Source of the DNA: Chrysomallon squamiferum
Taxonomy: Eukaryota; Mollusca; Gastropoda; Neomphalida; Peltospiridae
Reading direction: 5' to 3'
DNA length: 47,500 nt
Assembly: GCA_012295275.1 (NCBI GenBank)
Contig: CM022665.1
Location: forward strand, 23,195,002-23,242,501
Under the pieces are notes generated by a model. That model made no database searches. It worked only from the letters and a program-made list of their open reading frames with translations, and was not told where the DNA came from. Positions 1 through 12,266 of this stretch are shown piece after piece; positions within the stretch are counted from its first letter, which is position 1, and each line of letters starts with the position of its first letter. Position numbers and translations under genes: made by a program.

Positions 1-752
1 TATTATCTGTAACATCATTTATGATGGCATTCCGGCTGCCTAGTCGGGTAATCAACTACCTTTGTCCGTTAATAACGTGGTACATGGGCAAGGAATAAAA
101 TGCGGACGACAAATCACCTATATGTGATAACAGACAATCAGTTGCCTATTCATCCCTGGAATCCAATTGGCGTATAACACGATGCTTAAATTTGATCACT
201 CTTTTCACATCTCCGGGGATTTCTCTACCAACCTTAAACCAAATGCATTATCAAGAATTTTATTCATTGTGCGAGTAAATCTTTACCGATCCATTGTGCA
301 ATATCATTTTCCAATTAGCTGGTCCATAGGCCACCCTTGACGATATCTCAATATTCGTACAAATATTATATTTAATAATATTTAGAAATATACGGCCTGT
401 CATTCCGACTAGTTATTTTTCCCATTCCCTCGAGTCTTGTGTTGTTCGCAAAGTTTTCTAAGATTCGAGATAACGATTATCCTGATAACTTGATTCTATC
501 ACACGCGTTTTGTGTTAGAGTTAAACAAATCAAAGCTACACTGGTTTACAAAAGATTCATTACAGCTATATCAGGCAATATTCATAACTTTGGTGATTAA
601 ATACAGCATTTCTATTCAAGAATGATACAAAAGGATACTTCTCAATTTTGGGTATTATCATTAAATTATGATATAGCCTGAAAGAAAACAGAAATAAAAA
701 AAGGAAACGAGAATGGGACGATGATAGCCCGAAATGATAACATAATTGAGCA

Positions 753-819
<67 letters not shown>

Positions 820-2775
820 AAGCGTTGGAGAAAAAAACCTACTCAACAAACAATAATATTCAAGCACGCGTCCATATGAAATATACGTATACACGAAAGT
901 GCGCAAAGGTATGCAAAGCTGAACACACATGCACTTGGATATGCAGAAAAAAAAGTATGACAAATATCCTTATTAATAACAATGTTCTGTTTCCGCTGCT
1001 TGGAGATCAGAGAAAGAACTGAGTACGGCTTATTTCGTTTTAATACTGAAAAGTAATATTAATATTAGGTAAAATATTGTATTAAAAAGTCTGTTATCAA
1101 CAACCCACTCAGTAAATAAAACCAGTGCAATACCTGTGATCGAGGTAAGTGATAACAAAAATACTGATGCAGAAACAAAATAATTAACAATATCACATGT
1201 AATATAGCAATATAATTTATTTGAATATCATCAGATAATATCTACATTGTTATTTCAGAAATGAATACGCTGTTTTCTGTCACAGGGTGCATTTTCAAAG
1301 CGCCTCTGAAAACAGCCACATAACCATGACGCCTGTTATTAAATTCTGTAATAGCTGACTGATTTTGGAAGCCTTTGTTATATAATTTAGATAAAACGGA
1401 CTCAAGCTATATTCATAAATTTATCTTTGAAGAAAAATATCAATGTTTATTTTTAAAATTTTACATCAATTAGTATTAATTTGTTTCCCAGTCCAAGCAG
1501 TGATCAGTCAGTTTTTCAGTGTCGTTTTATTTTCTTCTTCTGTCGTACATTCCGTGATACCGATCTCTGCTTGAAAATAAATAATAATTTGTAAAGATAA
1601 ATATTAATCAAAATAACATCAATTTGAGGATCAAAATAACATCAAAGTATTTAAAATAATAATAATAATAATACTACTACTAATAATAATAATAATAATT
1701 ATAATAATAAATTAAAAAACAACAACAAGGTAAGTGAAATTGTTTGTTCGCGTGTTGTCCCATCCTTGCATTTTCATTTAATCAAAGATAGAGAAACACG
1801 GACGTTTTGGTAGCTTCCGTAACATTCATCCGTACAGACTTAAAAACACAAATATTACCATTAATATGAACGTAATGAATCGTTAAAGGGCAGAAGTGTA
1901 TAGTTATAGGATAAATAACTTTCCTCTTTCACGCCATTTACTACATATGTTGGCTTAAAGTATGCAACACGTTGTCGTAAGGCGCGATATAGACGATTTG
2001 ATACCAACATTAAAATAACAAGCATTGTGCTGCAGGCTATGGAGCTGTTTTCCTGATAGAACTTTACACCATTAAATGGGCACAGGATGGCTCGGCCGCC
2101 TTATCAGCTACGCAGAAATAGTTCCTGGCTGTTCAGCTTAATTGATATATCAGCCGCAGGACAGACAAGGGTAAGCAAATATCGGAGAGATCAGATCACA
2201 GATGCATTTAATATACAATTTAACGCTTTGTCACGCCTTGTGGTCAAATATTTTTAGCGGTTCGTTGGATGTTTCTGATGCATCAGATGACGCCCTTTTA
2301 AGAATGACATCCCGGTTCTTTCACCAACTGACGAGAACAAAAGAACAACAAAAAATAAAAGACAGTTCAAAGGGTACGAATAGATACCTAGGCTAACTCC
2401 TATCAATAATAAAATATTAATGTTCTCACTCGTTTTTATTTTCAGTTTCTCTTTTCCGTCTCTGAAGGTAGGTTCGCTTCGTATTTTGAGCTTTAGCAGA
2501 AAAAAAAAAAAAAAAAAAAAATAAAAAAGTTTTAAAATGTATCATTGGAATAAAACTGTAAAGAACACAGCCTTTGAAAACGGATTCTCTTTTTTTTTTC
2601 TTTTTTCGCTGTTGCTTAACATCACTGATCCTGATCAAGCAATAATGATTTATTTATATAAGTCTTATTGTTTACGAAGTCAGTTTTATTTACAATTTTT
2701 TTGTGTCTGATCTGCGTATCCATGACCGAAGCAGCGTGATTATAATGTCAAAAAAAAAAAAAAAAATAATAATAA

Positions 2776-2816
<41 letters not shown>

Positions 2817-3334
2817 AAATATATATATAAAAAAAAAGAAATAGCTTTAATCAAAAAAGTTTATGTTTGCCTTTTAAATTAAAGGAAAAAAATAAAACAT
2901 AAATAAATAATAATAATAATAATAATTTAAAGAAGTAAGCAATAATATAAATATTTCGTAATTTAAGTTTAACTCTACAGTAAACTTTCGGCTAGGATTT
3001 CGGGGTGAAATGTACATTTACCTTTATTACAAAATACAAAATACTGACGAATAAAAAAAAATGTCCTGACGTCAAATATATATTAATTATTAAGGGAAAA
3101 ACTAAAGCCAAGTACGAGCATTATCAGTGAATATACAAGTTTGTTTAACAGATAAATATAAACAAGTAAATTATGATTCAATAATGTTGGCAGATATTTT
3201 TTATCCTGTCGATCAGCTTTCTCAGATAATAATAATAGTAATAAAATGAAGAAAAATAGGCTAACACAAATACCGCCATGATTTAACTAACATCTTTAAA
3301 ATATATATATATATATATATAAATATATGTAATA

Positions 3335-3365
<31 letters not shown>

Positions 3366-3522
3366 GCAACAACAATAAAAAAAATTAAAAAATAAAAAAA
3401 AGAAAAAAAAGAGTAAAAGAAGACAAGGGCAGAGAACTGGTTTGTAAATTTAGGACCGAAAAATGATAACAGTTATCTCCCTCGTTTAGATTAAAAACTA
3501 AATAAGCTGTTCTTTTTCAAAG
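1..3522. other. Noncoding, repeat-rich left flank
   Basis: I see no convincing exon here on either strand. Short open frames are interrupted or fall in low-complexity DNA. The stretch contains a (CA)n tract at about 755-816, A-rich runs near 2500-2520 and 2750-2770, (TAAA)n near 2785-2815, a short (AT)n near 3301-3320 and (TAA)n near 3338-3362. It lies beyond the 3' end of the minus-strand gene that ends at 3585. Regulatory elements cannot be excluded. Confidence 0.6.
755..816. repeat. (CA)n microsatellite
   Basis: About 62 bases of uninterrupted CA dinucleotide. The open frames crossing it encode only VCVC-type runs and are not genes. Confidence 0.95.
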
Positions 3523-3528
3523 TTTATT
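3523..3528 (-). terminator. Polyadenylation signal AATAAA of the module-protein gene
   Basis: Read on the minus strand this is AATAAA, about 57 nt downstream of the stop codon at 3585-3587. That distance suits a short 3' UTR. This is inferred from sequence only. Confidence 0.5.
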
Positions 3529-3584
3529 AACGATACAAATTTTACATTCGGAAGGTCTTTAAACAATATTTCAAGGCTAAGAAA

Positions 3585-5153
3585 TTATACATGCGGATAG
3601 GCACGGTGAACTTTATGTAAGCAATTCACGACCATCTGAGCATTTCCCACACAGACGTATGCCACGTAAGTCAGATGATGACTGCTTCCATCAGCGTATT
3701 TGTTTTTCATAAAGACAACATTCCACTTATTGGTCTTCTGAGCATAATTACCACCAAAATTAAACATTCCGTAGTACATTCTTCTGTCAGAATCTTGACC
3801 ACCGGGAGCATAGGCCCCGATAGCAAACTGATTGTCAGGCGTGAGCATTACTGCCGGCAAATAAGCATTGCCATCAGGCACCAGTTCATTTCTTGCTGGG
3901 TCATAGCGCTTCTTCACTGTAAAATCGCCAGTCATGTAACCTGTAGGGGCCTCAAAATTCATGAATTCGTAAGCTGGCCAGTGACCTTTGATATCGAACC
4001 CGGAAATGAACTTTATGCAGTTATCCAGTCCAGCGCAGCCAATTTCCAACGATTTGGAAAAGACGTACGGGTAGGTGTTTTGAGTATTAATGGCTGGAGA
4101 GTCCTTCCCGCAGCGTGATCCTGAACCCACCGTTTGGTGATCTCCAACTCTGAGCCAGAAAGCTGGTCGAACCTGTTGGGTAGGAAATTGGATATTCTAG
4201 TGCATAATGTACACCCTTTGGAGAAAATACTTGGTTGATGCCTACCTTTTTCAAAATATCACGGCAAAGCTGCTACAGTATTGTCAGTTAATACAAGGTG
4301 TTTTAAATGGATAAAATGTATTCGAAATTTATAATTTTTGAATTTAAAAAATAATGTAAAAAAAAAAAAAGAAATTGTTCGGGGCCGTTTTTATGTTAAT
4401 TATCATCATTATTTTATATAAATAATGTTTTTACTTTTTGCACTCGCCAGTACTGAATTGTGATTACATACACCCTGGTTACTACAAGCGTACCACAGTT
4501 TCACAAATATCTGTTCTAATGCATGTTCGCTAGTTAGGATATTTTTTTCCATTTCAATATCATCTTTTTTAATCTGACGTAGTTCATTATTTATTAATTT
4601 TCACTGTAATTTTTCATCGTTATCATCACTATCATAATTATTTTGTTACTGTAATACGATACTTTTATGACTGACTCTTCTAATATAGCTTACTGATGAT
4701 TTCAAGGTTCTTCCAGATGCAGATACTCCTTGCAGTAAAGACTTGGTACCGCTGGAGGTACCATCATCTCTACCGCCAGCCTCTGTTGGGTTGAAACATT
4801 CACCGTTTGGAGGCGCATTGACGGCCATCTGCATTTCTCTGCCGTGGTCCCAAGCGTTTATAAACTCTTTGTGATTCCACACCAAACTGTCGACTGCACC
4901 CGCCATTGTAGCTGATGCACTGATAAAGAGGTCCTTGCCATTTGATATTGTCCATCGTCCTTCGAATCCACCCTCGACGTAGCCTATTCTGTGCTCCGTT
5001 TGTCCGTATGTCAGATAATGTTCAATTGCATGGTGATAATCATGAGCAAACGCTTTTGCAAGGTCTGGATATCTGATCAGAAAGGAAGGTTTAATTTGTT
5101 AGCTATCTGTCCAGAAAGTTTCCATTGTTGTTAATACTTTAAGAGTACATACC

Positions 5154-5232
<79 letters not shown>

Positions 5233-5434
5233 TACTAGTACGAAAGTTTCTGTGGTTACCTTTGCAAATACTGTTTCGAGTGAAAGTTTCCACTTCCTTG
5301 TCTGCCCTCACTAATGCCCCTAGTTAACCAGTGGTGTTTTGCGGCATGTGTCGAATGCAGATGTTTGAGATCCGAATGAATATTCACATAGAATACAGGG
5401 TCAAAGACAAGATTCGAACTATAATCAACGGAGG
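3585..5434 (-). CDS. Multi-exon gene (3' part), unrecognised protein with tandem Y-PDL/EGR modules
   Basis: Three exons chain with matching phases and consensus splice sites: 5260-5434, 4694-5072 and the terminal exon 3585-4172 (stop TAA at 3585-3587). The conceptual product is about 378 residues and lacks its N-terminus. The first exon ends in QYLQ and splices through AG|A to RYPDLAKAF. This gives two neighbouring modules: one with FDPVFYVN...DLKHL...HHWLTRGISEGR, the next with YLQRYPDLAKAF...AIEHYLTYGQTEHR. Similar Y-PDL...H-Y--G--EGR modules occur in bacterial and animal extracellular proteins. A conserved-looking region follows (GYVEGGFEGRW, SLVWNHKEFINAWDHGR, GECFNPTEAGGRDDG), then PAFWLRVGDH and a C-terminal half with YMTGDFTVKKRY and FAIGAYAPGGQ. 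I do not recognise a catalytic motif or assign a function. No signal peptide exon was identified; a weak upstream exon candidate is listed separately. Confidence 0.8.
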
Positions 5435-5497
5435 CTGAAATCAGAAGAATATTTTAGAACTATACCCAGTAGTATTCGATTTAGAAATCTGATAAAC

Positions 5498-5551
<54 letters not shown>

Positions 5552-5982
5552 AATAATAATAATAATAACCACAAAACAATAACAATAACAAATACTTTAA
5601 TAATAACAACAATAACAATAACAACAACAACAATAATAACAATAATAATAATAATAATAATAACAATAATTAAAAAAATAATGACCTGCAATGTGGTCCA
5701 CTGCAAGGATCAGCAGAGCATTTACATAAAAATATGTGTTCTTCATTAGGAATCTTGAGAAAATAATTATTCTGTCAGATATAACAGAGTTTTTATCTGT
5801 AATATCACACCTGTTACACTTCTCATACCATGCGAAGAAACAGATAGCAAAAAAGTGAACTAGTAAACTGGACAGAGAACGGGTGATTTTAGTTATATAA
5901 ATAATCTAACAAATTAACAATAGTAATAATATTAAAAATATTTATTGATCCAAAACGATTTATTGTCAGTGAGTGTTATTAC

Positions 5983-6042
<60 letters not shown>
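5157..6042. repeat. Cluster of trinucleotide and (GA)n microsatellites
   Basis: The sequence contains (ATT)n then (ACT)n at about 5157-5226, (GA)n at 5502-5547 followed by imperfect (AAT/AAC)n to about 5668, and (TTA)n at about 5980-6042. The first block lies in the intron between exons 4694-5072 and 5260-5434. Apparent open frames here are runs of L, I, N or RE and are repeat artefacts. Confidence 0.9.
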
Positions 6043-6043
<1 letters not shown>

Positions 6044-6097
6044 TTAAAGCCGAAATATATATTTGTTTGTATGTTTGAACAATTATAATATAATTAC

Positions 6098-6135
6098 CTG
6101 TTATGGAATACTCTGTCACCACTCTCTGGGCTACT
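6098..6135 (-). CDS. Weak candidate upstream exon of the module-protein gene
   Basis: A 38-nt open segment is bounded on the minus strand by a possible AG acceptor (...TTTGAAAG) and a GT donor (GGTAATT). In the frame needed to join the exon at 5434 it encodes VAQRVVTEYSIT, and its final G plus CC completes an Ala codon. The acceptor lacks a good pyrimidine tract and the exon is tiny, so chance is a real alternative. Confidence 0.25.
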
Positions 6136-6631
6136 CTTTCAAATTAGCAGCAGAATTTTTGTTTATATGTATATTATTATTATAACAGACAGCTAACATA
6201 TATCTGTTACTTGGAGAATCCATTCTGGAGCATTAGTTAGAAAATGAAAATGAGAACGTTCTGTCTGCGCTTTAATCGTAAAAAGTGATAAATAAATTTA
6301 AAAAAAATATCCAGGTATGTAATACTAGTGGGTGTTCCTCTGTGTGTGTGTGTGTCTGTAAAATAACTTTTCCAAAGACAGAAATATTTAACCGCAGAGC
6401 TTTAGTCAATTACTAAAATTCCAATATTACGTCAACAACAGAAACACGAACAATATCAATAGCAGCAGTCTTAACAACGATATCAACAACAGCAGAATGA
6501 ATTAGAGAAAATAATACGCCCAATGTCTGTAACTTGTTAGTCTCACATAAATACATATCAGAGTTATCTACCCTCGTCAGCATTACGGATTTAATATATT
6601 ATATCAGACAGAATATTTATGTCTCGGTAAT

Positions 6632-6633
<2 letters not shown>

Positions 6634-6722
<89 letters not shown>
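6634..6722. repeat. (CT)n microsatellite, about 89 bp
   Basis: Uninterrupted TC dinucleotide. The frames crossing it encode only SLSL on one strand and RERE on the other. Confidence 0.95.
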
Positions 6723-6726
<4 letters not shown>

Positions 6727-7206
6727 TTTGTATCAATTAAACTTGGCTTGTTTTTTTCTATAATTATACATGCATATTTTACGCAGGTTTCATAAATATA
6801 TATATTAAGATGTGTTTCCAGAATTGAAAATAACATTCTTTCTTTAATGAATTAATAGTTCTTACGCTGTCTACTAGAATTAGAAATTGTTACATATAGG
6901 CTTAAATCTTTTCCATTATGTGCCATCAATAACAACCAGCCATTTGAGAATTAAAAAAACAAATCTATCATCTGTTCCCCTCCTTCCCCACCACAACCTT
7001 ACAGACCTTAACTAACGTTCCTTTAGTTCTTAAAAACCCCATTTAAAACAAGACACACACAAACAAACAAATACTAATAATATTAATAATAATAATAATA
7101 ATAATATTATTAACTTTAAAACAAAGAAGGAAAACAGAAAATTATATAAAAGAAAATTAACGAGAGTCTTCCATAATAAATAAGAGAAAAACACGCGGAA
7201 CTCGAG

Positions 7207-7238
<32 letters not shown>

Positions 7239-8220
7239 AACTAAAAATAATAATAAATAAAAAAACAATTATGGTATTCTTTTAAATATGAAAACATTAC
7301 TGGATTACTTATCCAGCTAAAACTATTTTGAAAACTATTTTCAAAACATATCTAATATATACCCCTGGTATAATAAACAGTTGCTAGTAATTGTATTAAC
7401 ATTATTATCAATGTGACAGAATATATAACAACATCTTGTAAAGGATAATATGCATATTTATTACAGATGATACAGTGAAGCAAACAATAAACAAAGAAAC
7501 AAACAAATAAATTAATATTCAAATACAAAAAGTAAAAAAGTAAAATAATAATAAATAATAAGAATTAAAAAATATATGTTAAAATGAAATAGAGACATAA
7601 ACAAAAGAAACAACATTAATTTTAAATAGTGCGTTTTACATAAATTAATTCTTCATAAACCATTAAATAATAATAACAATATTAAACCATACATGCATAT
7701 TTTTACTTTTTACATTTACAACACTAATAACAAAAAAAAAAAAAAAAAAAAAAGTATCGATAAAGAAATTTATTAATCTTAAGATTCCTGTTGAAATTCA
7801 TATAAATAAATTTTAGACATCAGTTCATATTATATTTGTAAAAGTCAAATCTTTGTTTCATTTTAATAATGTAAATATATAAAGTGTACCGCCTGTAAGA
7901 AATTCTTTAAAAGCAAATGGAAAAATATCAGCCCTGCACCTAAAGTAACATTATATTAAACACACACTGAAGGATAAATATGGTATGTGAAGAAAACAAA
8001 TAGTTTTAGTCATTCACTTTCATCATATCAACGTTTGTCTAATATAGACCTTTAGGTTTATCCAAAGACGTAGTTTGTGTTTGCCTAAAATATAAAAACA
8101 AATAAATTACGAAAAAGTGTGACATGGAATCGTCATCATCATCACTGTTTTAAACAACAATTTCACACTACGGCTTTGGAGTAACAAAAAACTAAGTTAA
8201 CGATTATAGGAATAAAGGAT
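6723..8220. other. Noncoding AT-rich spacer downstream of gene A
   Basis: No exon is supported. The stretch is very AT-rich, with poly(A) at about 7207-7237 and 7732-7753 and (TAA)n near 7084-7105. It should include the 3' UTR of gene A. No AATAAA lies close to the gene A stop; the nearest minus-strand AATAAA I see is at 7769-7774, about 450 nt downstream. Confidence 0.55.
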
Positions 8221-9710
8221 TTACTGCTTGGAAACGACATTTCGCGGTATTTCGTAGGACCCTGTTTCGTACAGAGTTTGTTTGCTGCCCTCCACGTTAC
8301 GTCGTAATGACACAACTCGAACAATGAAAACGAGGCAGATCACGAGGAGGATGAAACACAACACCGTCATCGCAACCACAGCCGCCGTCAATTTGTTGAC
8401 GTAAACGCTCTTGGTCTCAGGTTTCTGGCAGACTGAAAGAATAGCGATTGTTTGAAAGAATTATTAAAAGTCTGAAATTATGGAAAAAAACAAGACAGAA
8501 ATACAAAACGGTGCGATAGCAAAAACAGATGTCATTTAAGGTCAAAACAATAATCAATTCAAGATCTCACCGGTAGATTATATTTGGCCCGCCTTACCCT
8601 CAAGTGCGTGCTGAGATGTTTTAATTTTATCGTATACATGTGCAACTGTCTAATGCTTTTCTGACATTATTATTCTTTCGAAGATCGGTCTTAGCAAGTC
8701 TATATAACATTCTGACAAAACACTTACTGTCCTGGAATGATTCGACGACGTTGATCTTGTAGTTAACAATTCTTGTATTGTCTGCATTCTCAGGTGCTGA
8801 TCTCTTTTTTCTGTTTGTACACTGTACATATTTAAATAAATAAATAAATTTAATTTTTTTTACCAAAAAGTTAAAATAAAAACAATTTGCTAACTGACTG
8901 CAAATTAAACATGCTATTTAATACTAATTATAATTTAAATAATTAATGACGTAAGTTTTCTCATTTTCTGAACTGAAATGATCGATATATTTATTATAAA
9001 TTTACCACAGATGGATCACATGGCAATGTATCGTTGACAATGCAAAGTTTTAGAGTGAATGTCCACTTCAGATCATTGGCGCCGTCGTATTTCACAACCA
9101 GCAAACGAGCCTCGGCTATCTCAGGATTGGTGACGCTAGTGCTGATGGGTGGCGATCCAATGAACGCTTCTTTACCAGGAAGAGGACAACTGACGTATTA
9201 AAGCAATACAAAGATAGTTTTGTAATCGTTGTCTTTGTTGCTTCTTTTTTAAATGATTTAACTTTATCATCATTATTTATTTTTCAATATCTTCATCATC
9301 TACATCATCTTCAAAATTGTTTTTGTTATTATCACACTTTCTTGTAGCTGTAGATAATTTTAGTTGTGGTATTATTATCAAATACCATAACTAACAGTAG
9401 TTGCAGCAGCAGTAGTAATGTTGTTTGTTTTTGTATTGTTGTTGTTTTTTTTGTTTTTTTTTTTTTTTGTTGGGTTTGTTTAATATATTTGCTTAATGCA
9501 TTGTTTTTAAAATGATGTAACAAATAAAAGACTTGCATGTTTTTCTGTTACTTAAACATAAAAATGATGTTTTACTTACCCATCTTCAAAAATTGTTATA
9601 TTCCTTTTTCCTGTTGCTGATACGTCAATTTTATTTATTTTCAATTTTGCTATGTCTGAAAGAAATCATCAGAAAGTCACAAAAAAATCATCATCATCTT
9701 CATCATCATC

Positions 9711-9808
<98 letters not shown>

Positions 9809-12227
9809 ACCACTGTTTCCATTAAACGAGAAAAAGATTTCGGCTCCAATTTTCTGGATTTGGCTGTTAGGAGTTACGGAGAGTCTGACATCTCCCAAAG
9901 TACCCTGTTCACTTACTTCACCAAAAGCCGAACTGAGAAAAATAGTTAAAACGACATTAGACTCAGAAACAACAGATAAATATCATAAATGTTACTTTGA
10001 TTTAGGTTACGATAATCTGATTACGAGTTAACACGTAATAATGTTAAATGTACTGTTTTTCATGTTGTTCAGTTCTTTACCATTACTACCGTCACGTTAT
10101 CATAATTTTGTACTTATTCGCCCAACATCTACTTAGACTGGGAGAAGGAAGAAAATAAATGAATTAATAGACTTACTTATCATCTACTTTTACGGTTGAC
10201 ACTGAGTAATCCTTCAAGATCTCTCCATCAAAAACACATTGGAAAACCACAACAAAATCAGCATCAGTGAGAACTATGGAACTTTCTTTCACCACTAACT
10301 TCCTTTCCCAAGTTTTCACATTCTGTCATAATTTTTTGAACTATTAGTAGCGTTAGGTTATGTAATTACGGTGGTCATAGTTGTTGTAATGTAGAAGTAT
10401 AGATAGTATATATAGTATTACTAACAGCAGTAGTAGTAATAGTGATAGTGGTAACAGAAGTAACAATAATAGTAGAAGTGGTAGTACAGCTAATAGTAGT
10501 AGTAATAAAAACTATAATTGTATTAACTGTATTAGTAAAAGTAGCAGCCGGGGTGGTAGTAGTAATAGTAGTAGTAGAGTAGAAGTAGTAGTAGTAACAG
10601 TAGTAGTAGCACTAATGGTAATTGTAATGGAACAAACAATACTGATGCAGCTATATTAGGTTGTTTGTGAAATTTTCTTCGTTGTTCTAAATGAGAAATG
10701 ACAACTATAAAGGAAAAGAGCAGAAAAAGATATAAATACTCAGAACATTTGTACTATCGAAAAATAAGCATCAGCGTAATGTTAAACAGACACAAAACGA
10801 GGTGAACATTTTAATAGCGTTATAGATAGTAATTCTGGGTTAATTATAAAGCAAATAATACAACTAATTTAATTAAGCATTCTGTTGAATTGAAACTTGT
10901 TCACAGAATTACAATTTACAAATAAAACATACAATATATGTTTGTTCTTTGTTAAGATTATATTAAAGTGATTTATTGGTATTAAATATTTAATGCTGTA
11001 CCTGCGGATTAAATTTAAGAAAAAATAAAGCAAATAAAAGTATGTATTTTGAATAAAGACGTGAGTGTGTTGTGCGTTTTAATTTTATGAATAACAATAC
11101 CAGTACTACCAATAATAGTAAATGTCACAGTAATGTTAATTGTTCAGCAAAATTGTAGATACAGTTCTAATATTATTTTAGAGACAGTTTATTAAAAAGT
11201 GAACGAAAAAATGCATAAGGCAGTAAAAAAAAAAAAAAAAATATGATAAATTGTAATTAGTACAATACGTACTCCTGATGTCATTGGAGTAACATCACCA
11301 CAAGTTGCGTCATTATGAGGTATTGTCTTACTGTATGTGTTTGTTCCCATGAGCATACACGAAGAGTGTCCAAGAACGTATATACCTCCATTAGGTACGA
11401 ATGCAGGTGTAAGTGTCACATTCATATAGTCTTTTGTACACGTGACAGCAACTGAAAATATCATTATTTAAAAATAAAAAATAAAAATAAAAAATAAAAT
11501 AAAATAAAATAAAAATACAAATACATTATTAAAAACGATAGAGATCAAAATATACGAACGGAGGAGGAACAAATCAAAACAGTCTACATGGATAGCTTTG
11601 GTAATGATCAGTTGTTTCAAATCAGATCTGTTTTGTAAGACAACTACTGTTACGTGTCTCTGATGCGGAGGTGTTAATATACACTGTAGTTTAATTAGAC
11701 TGCCATGTATCTATACTTACAACGTTTAGTTTCACACTTCGTTCCCATGAATTCGGGAGCACAGTAACACACTGGATCAGCTCCTCCGGCTCCATCATCA
11801 GAACACGAAGCTCCATTCTGACATCCGAAAGTACCACAGTCACCGCCATCTTTGTTTGCTGTTAATAAAACACTTACAAATCAGGGCTAATTGTACGTAT
11901 ATGTAGGAAAACATAAAAGAAAAATTCACTGAATCTTCTAATTTCTATTTTGATCTTTGGTTTTTTTTCACTATTAATTATTGATATTTAGCAATTTAAA
12001 ATAATATAACAACAAATACTGCTACAAATATAGTACTCCTGACCTTGGTGCCATTGTTGCTGTTACTACTACTACTACTACTACTACTACAGCAATACTA
12101 TAGTATTCTGACCTTGGTGCCATTGTTGCTGTTACTACTACTACTACTACTACAGCAACTCTGAGTAATAAATATATAATGACAACAGTAGTAATACAAC
12201 AACTATAACTACAACAACATCAATAAC

Positions 12228-12266
<39 letters not shown>

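Noticed and set aside
3675-4118. 147-aa plus-strand open frame
   Set aside because: It lies antisense to the terminal exon of the module-protein gene, has no splice or domain support, and is a shadow of that exon.
5425-5749. Open frames made of RERE, SLSL, IIII or LLLL runs
   Set aside because: They are translations of (GA)n and (TAA)n microsatellites, open on several frames at once. The same applies to those at 6534-6836, 14554-15003, 16876-17213, 24326-24511, 25115-25344 and 41902-42331.
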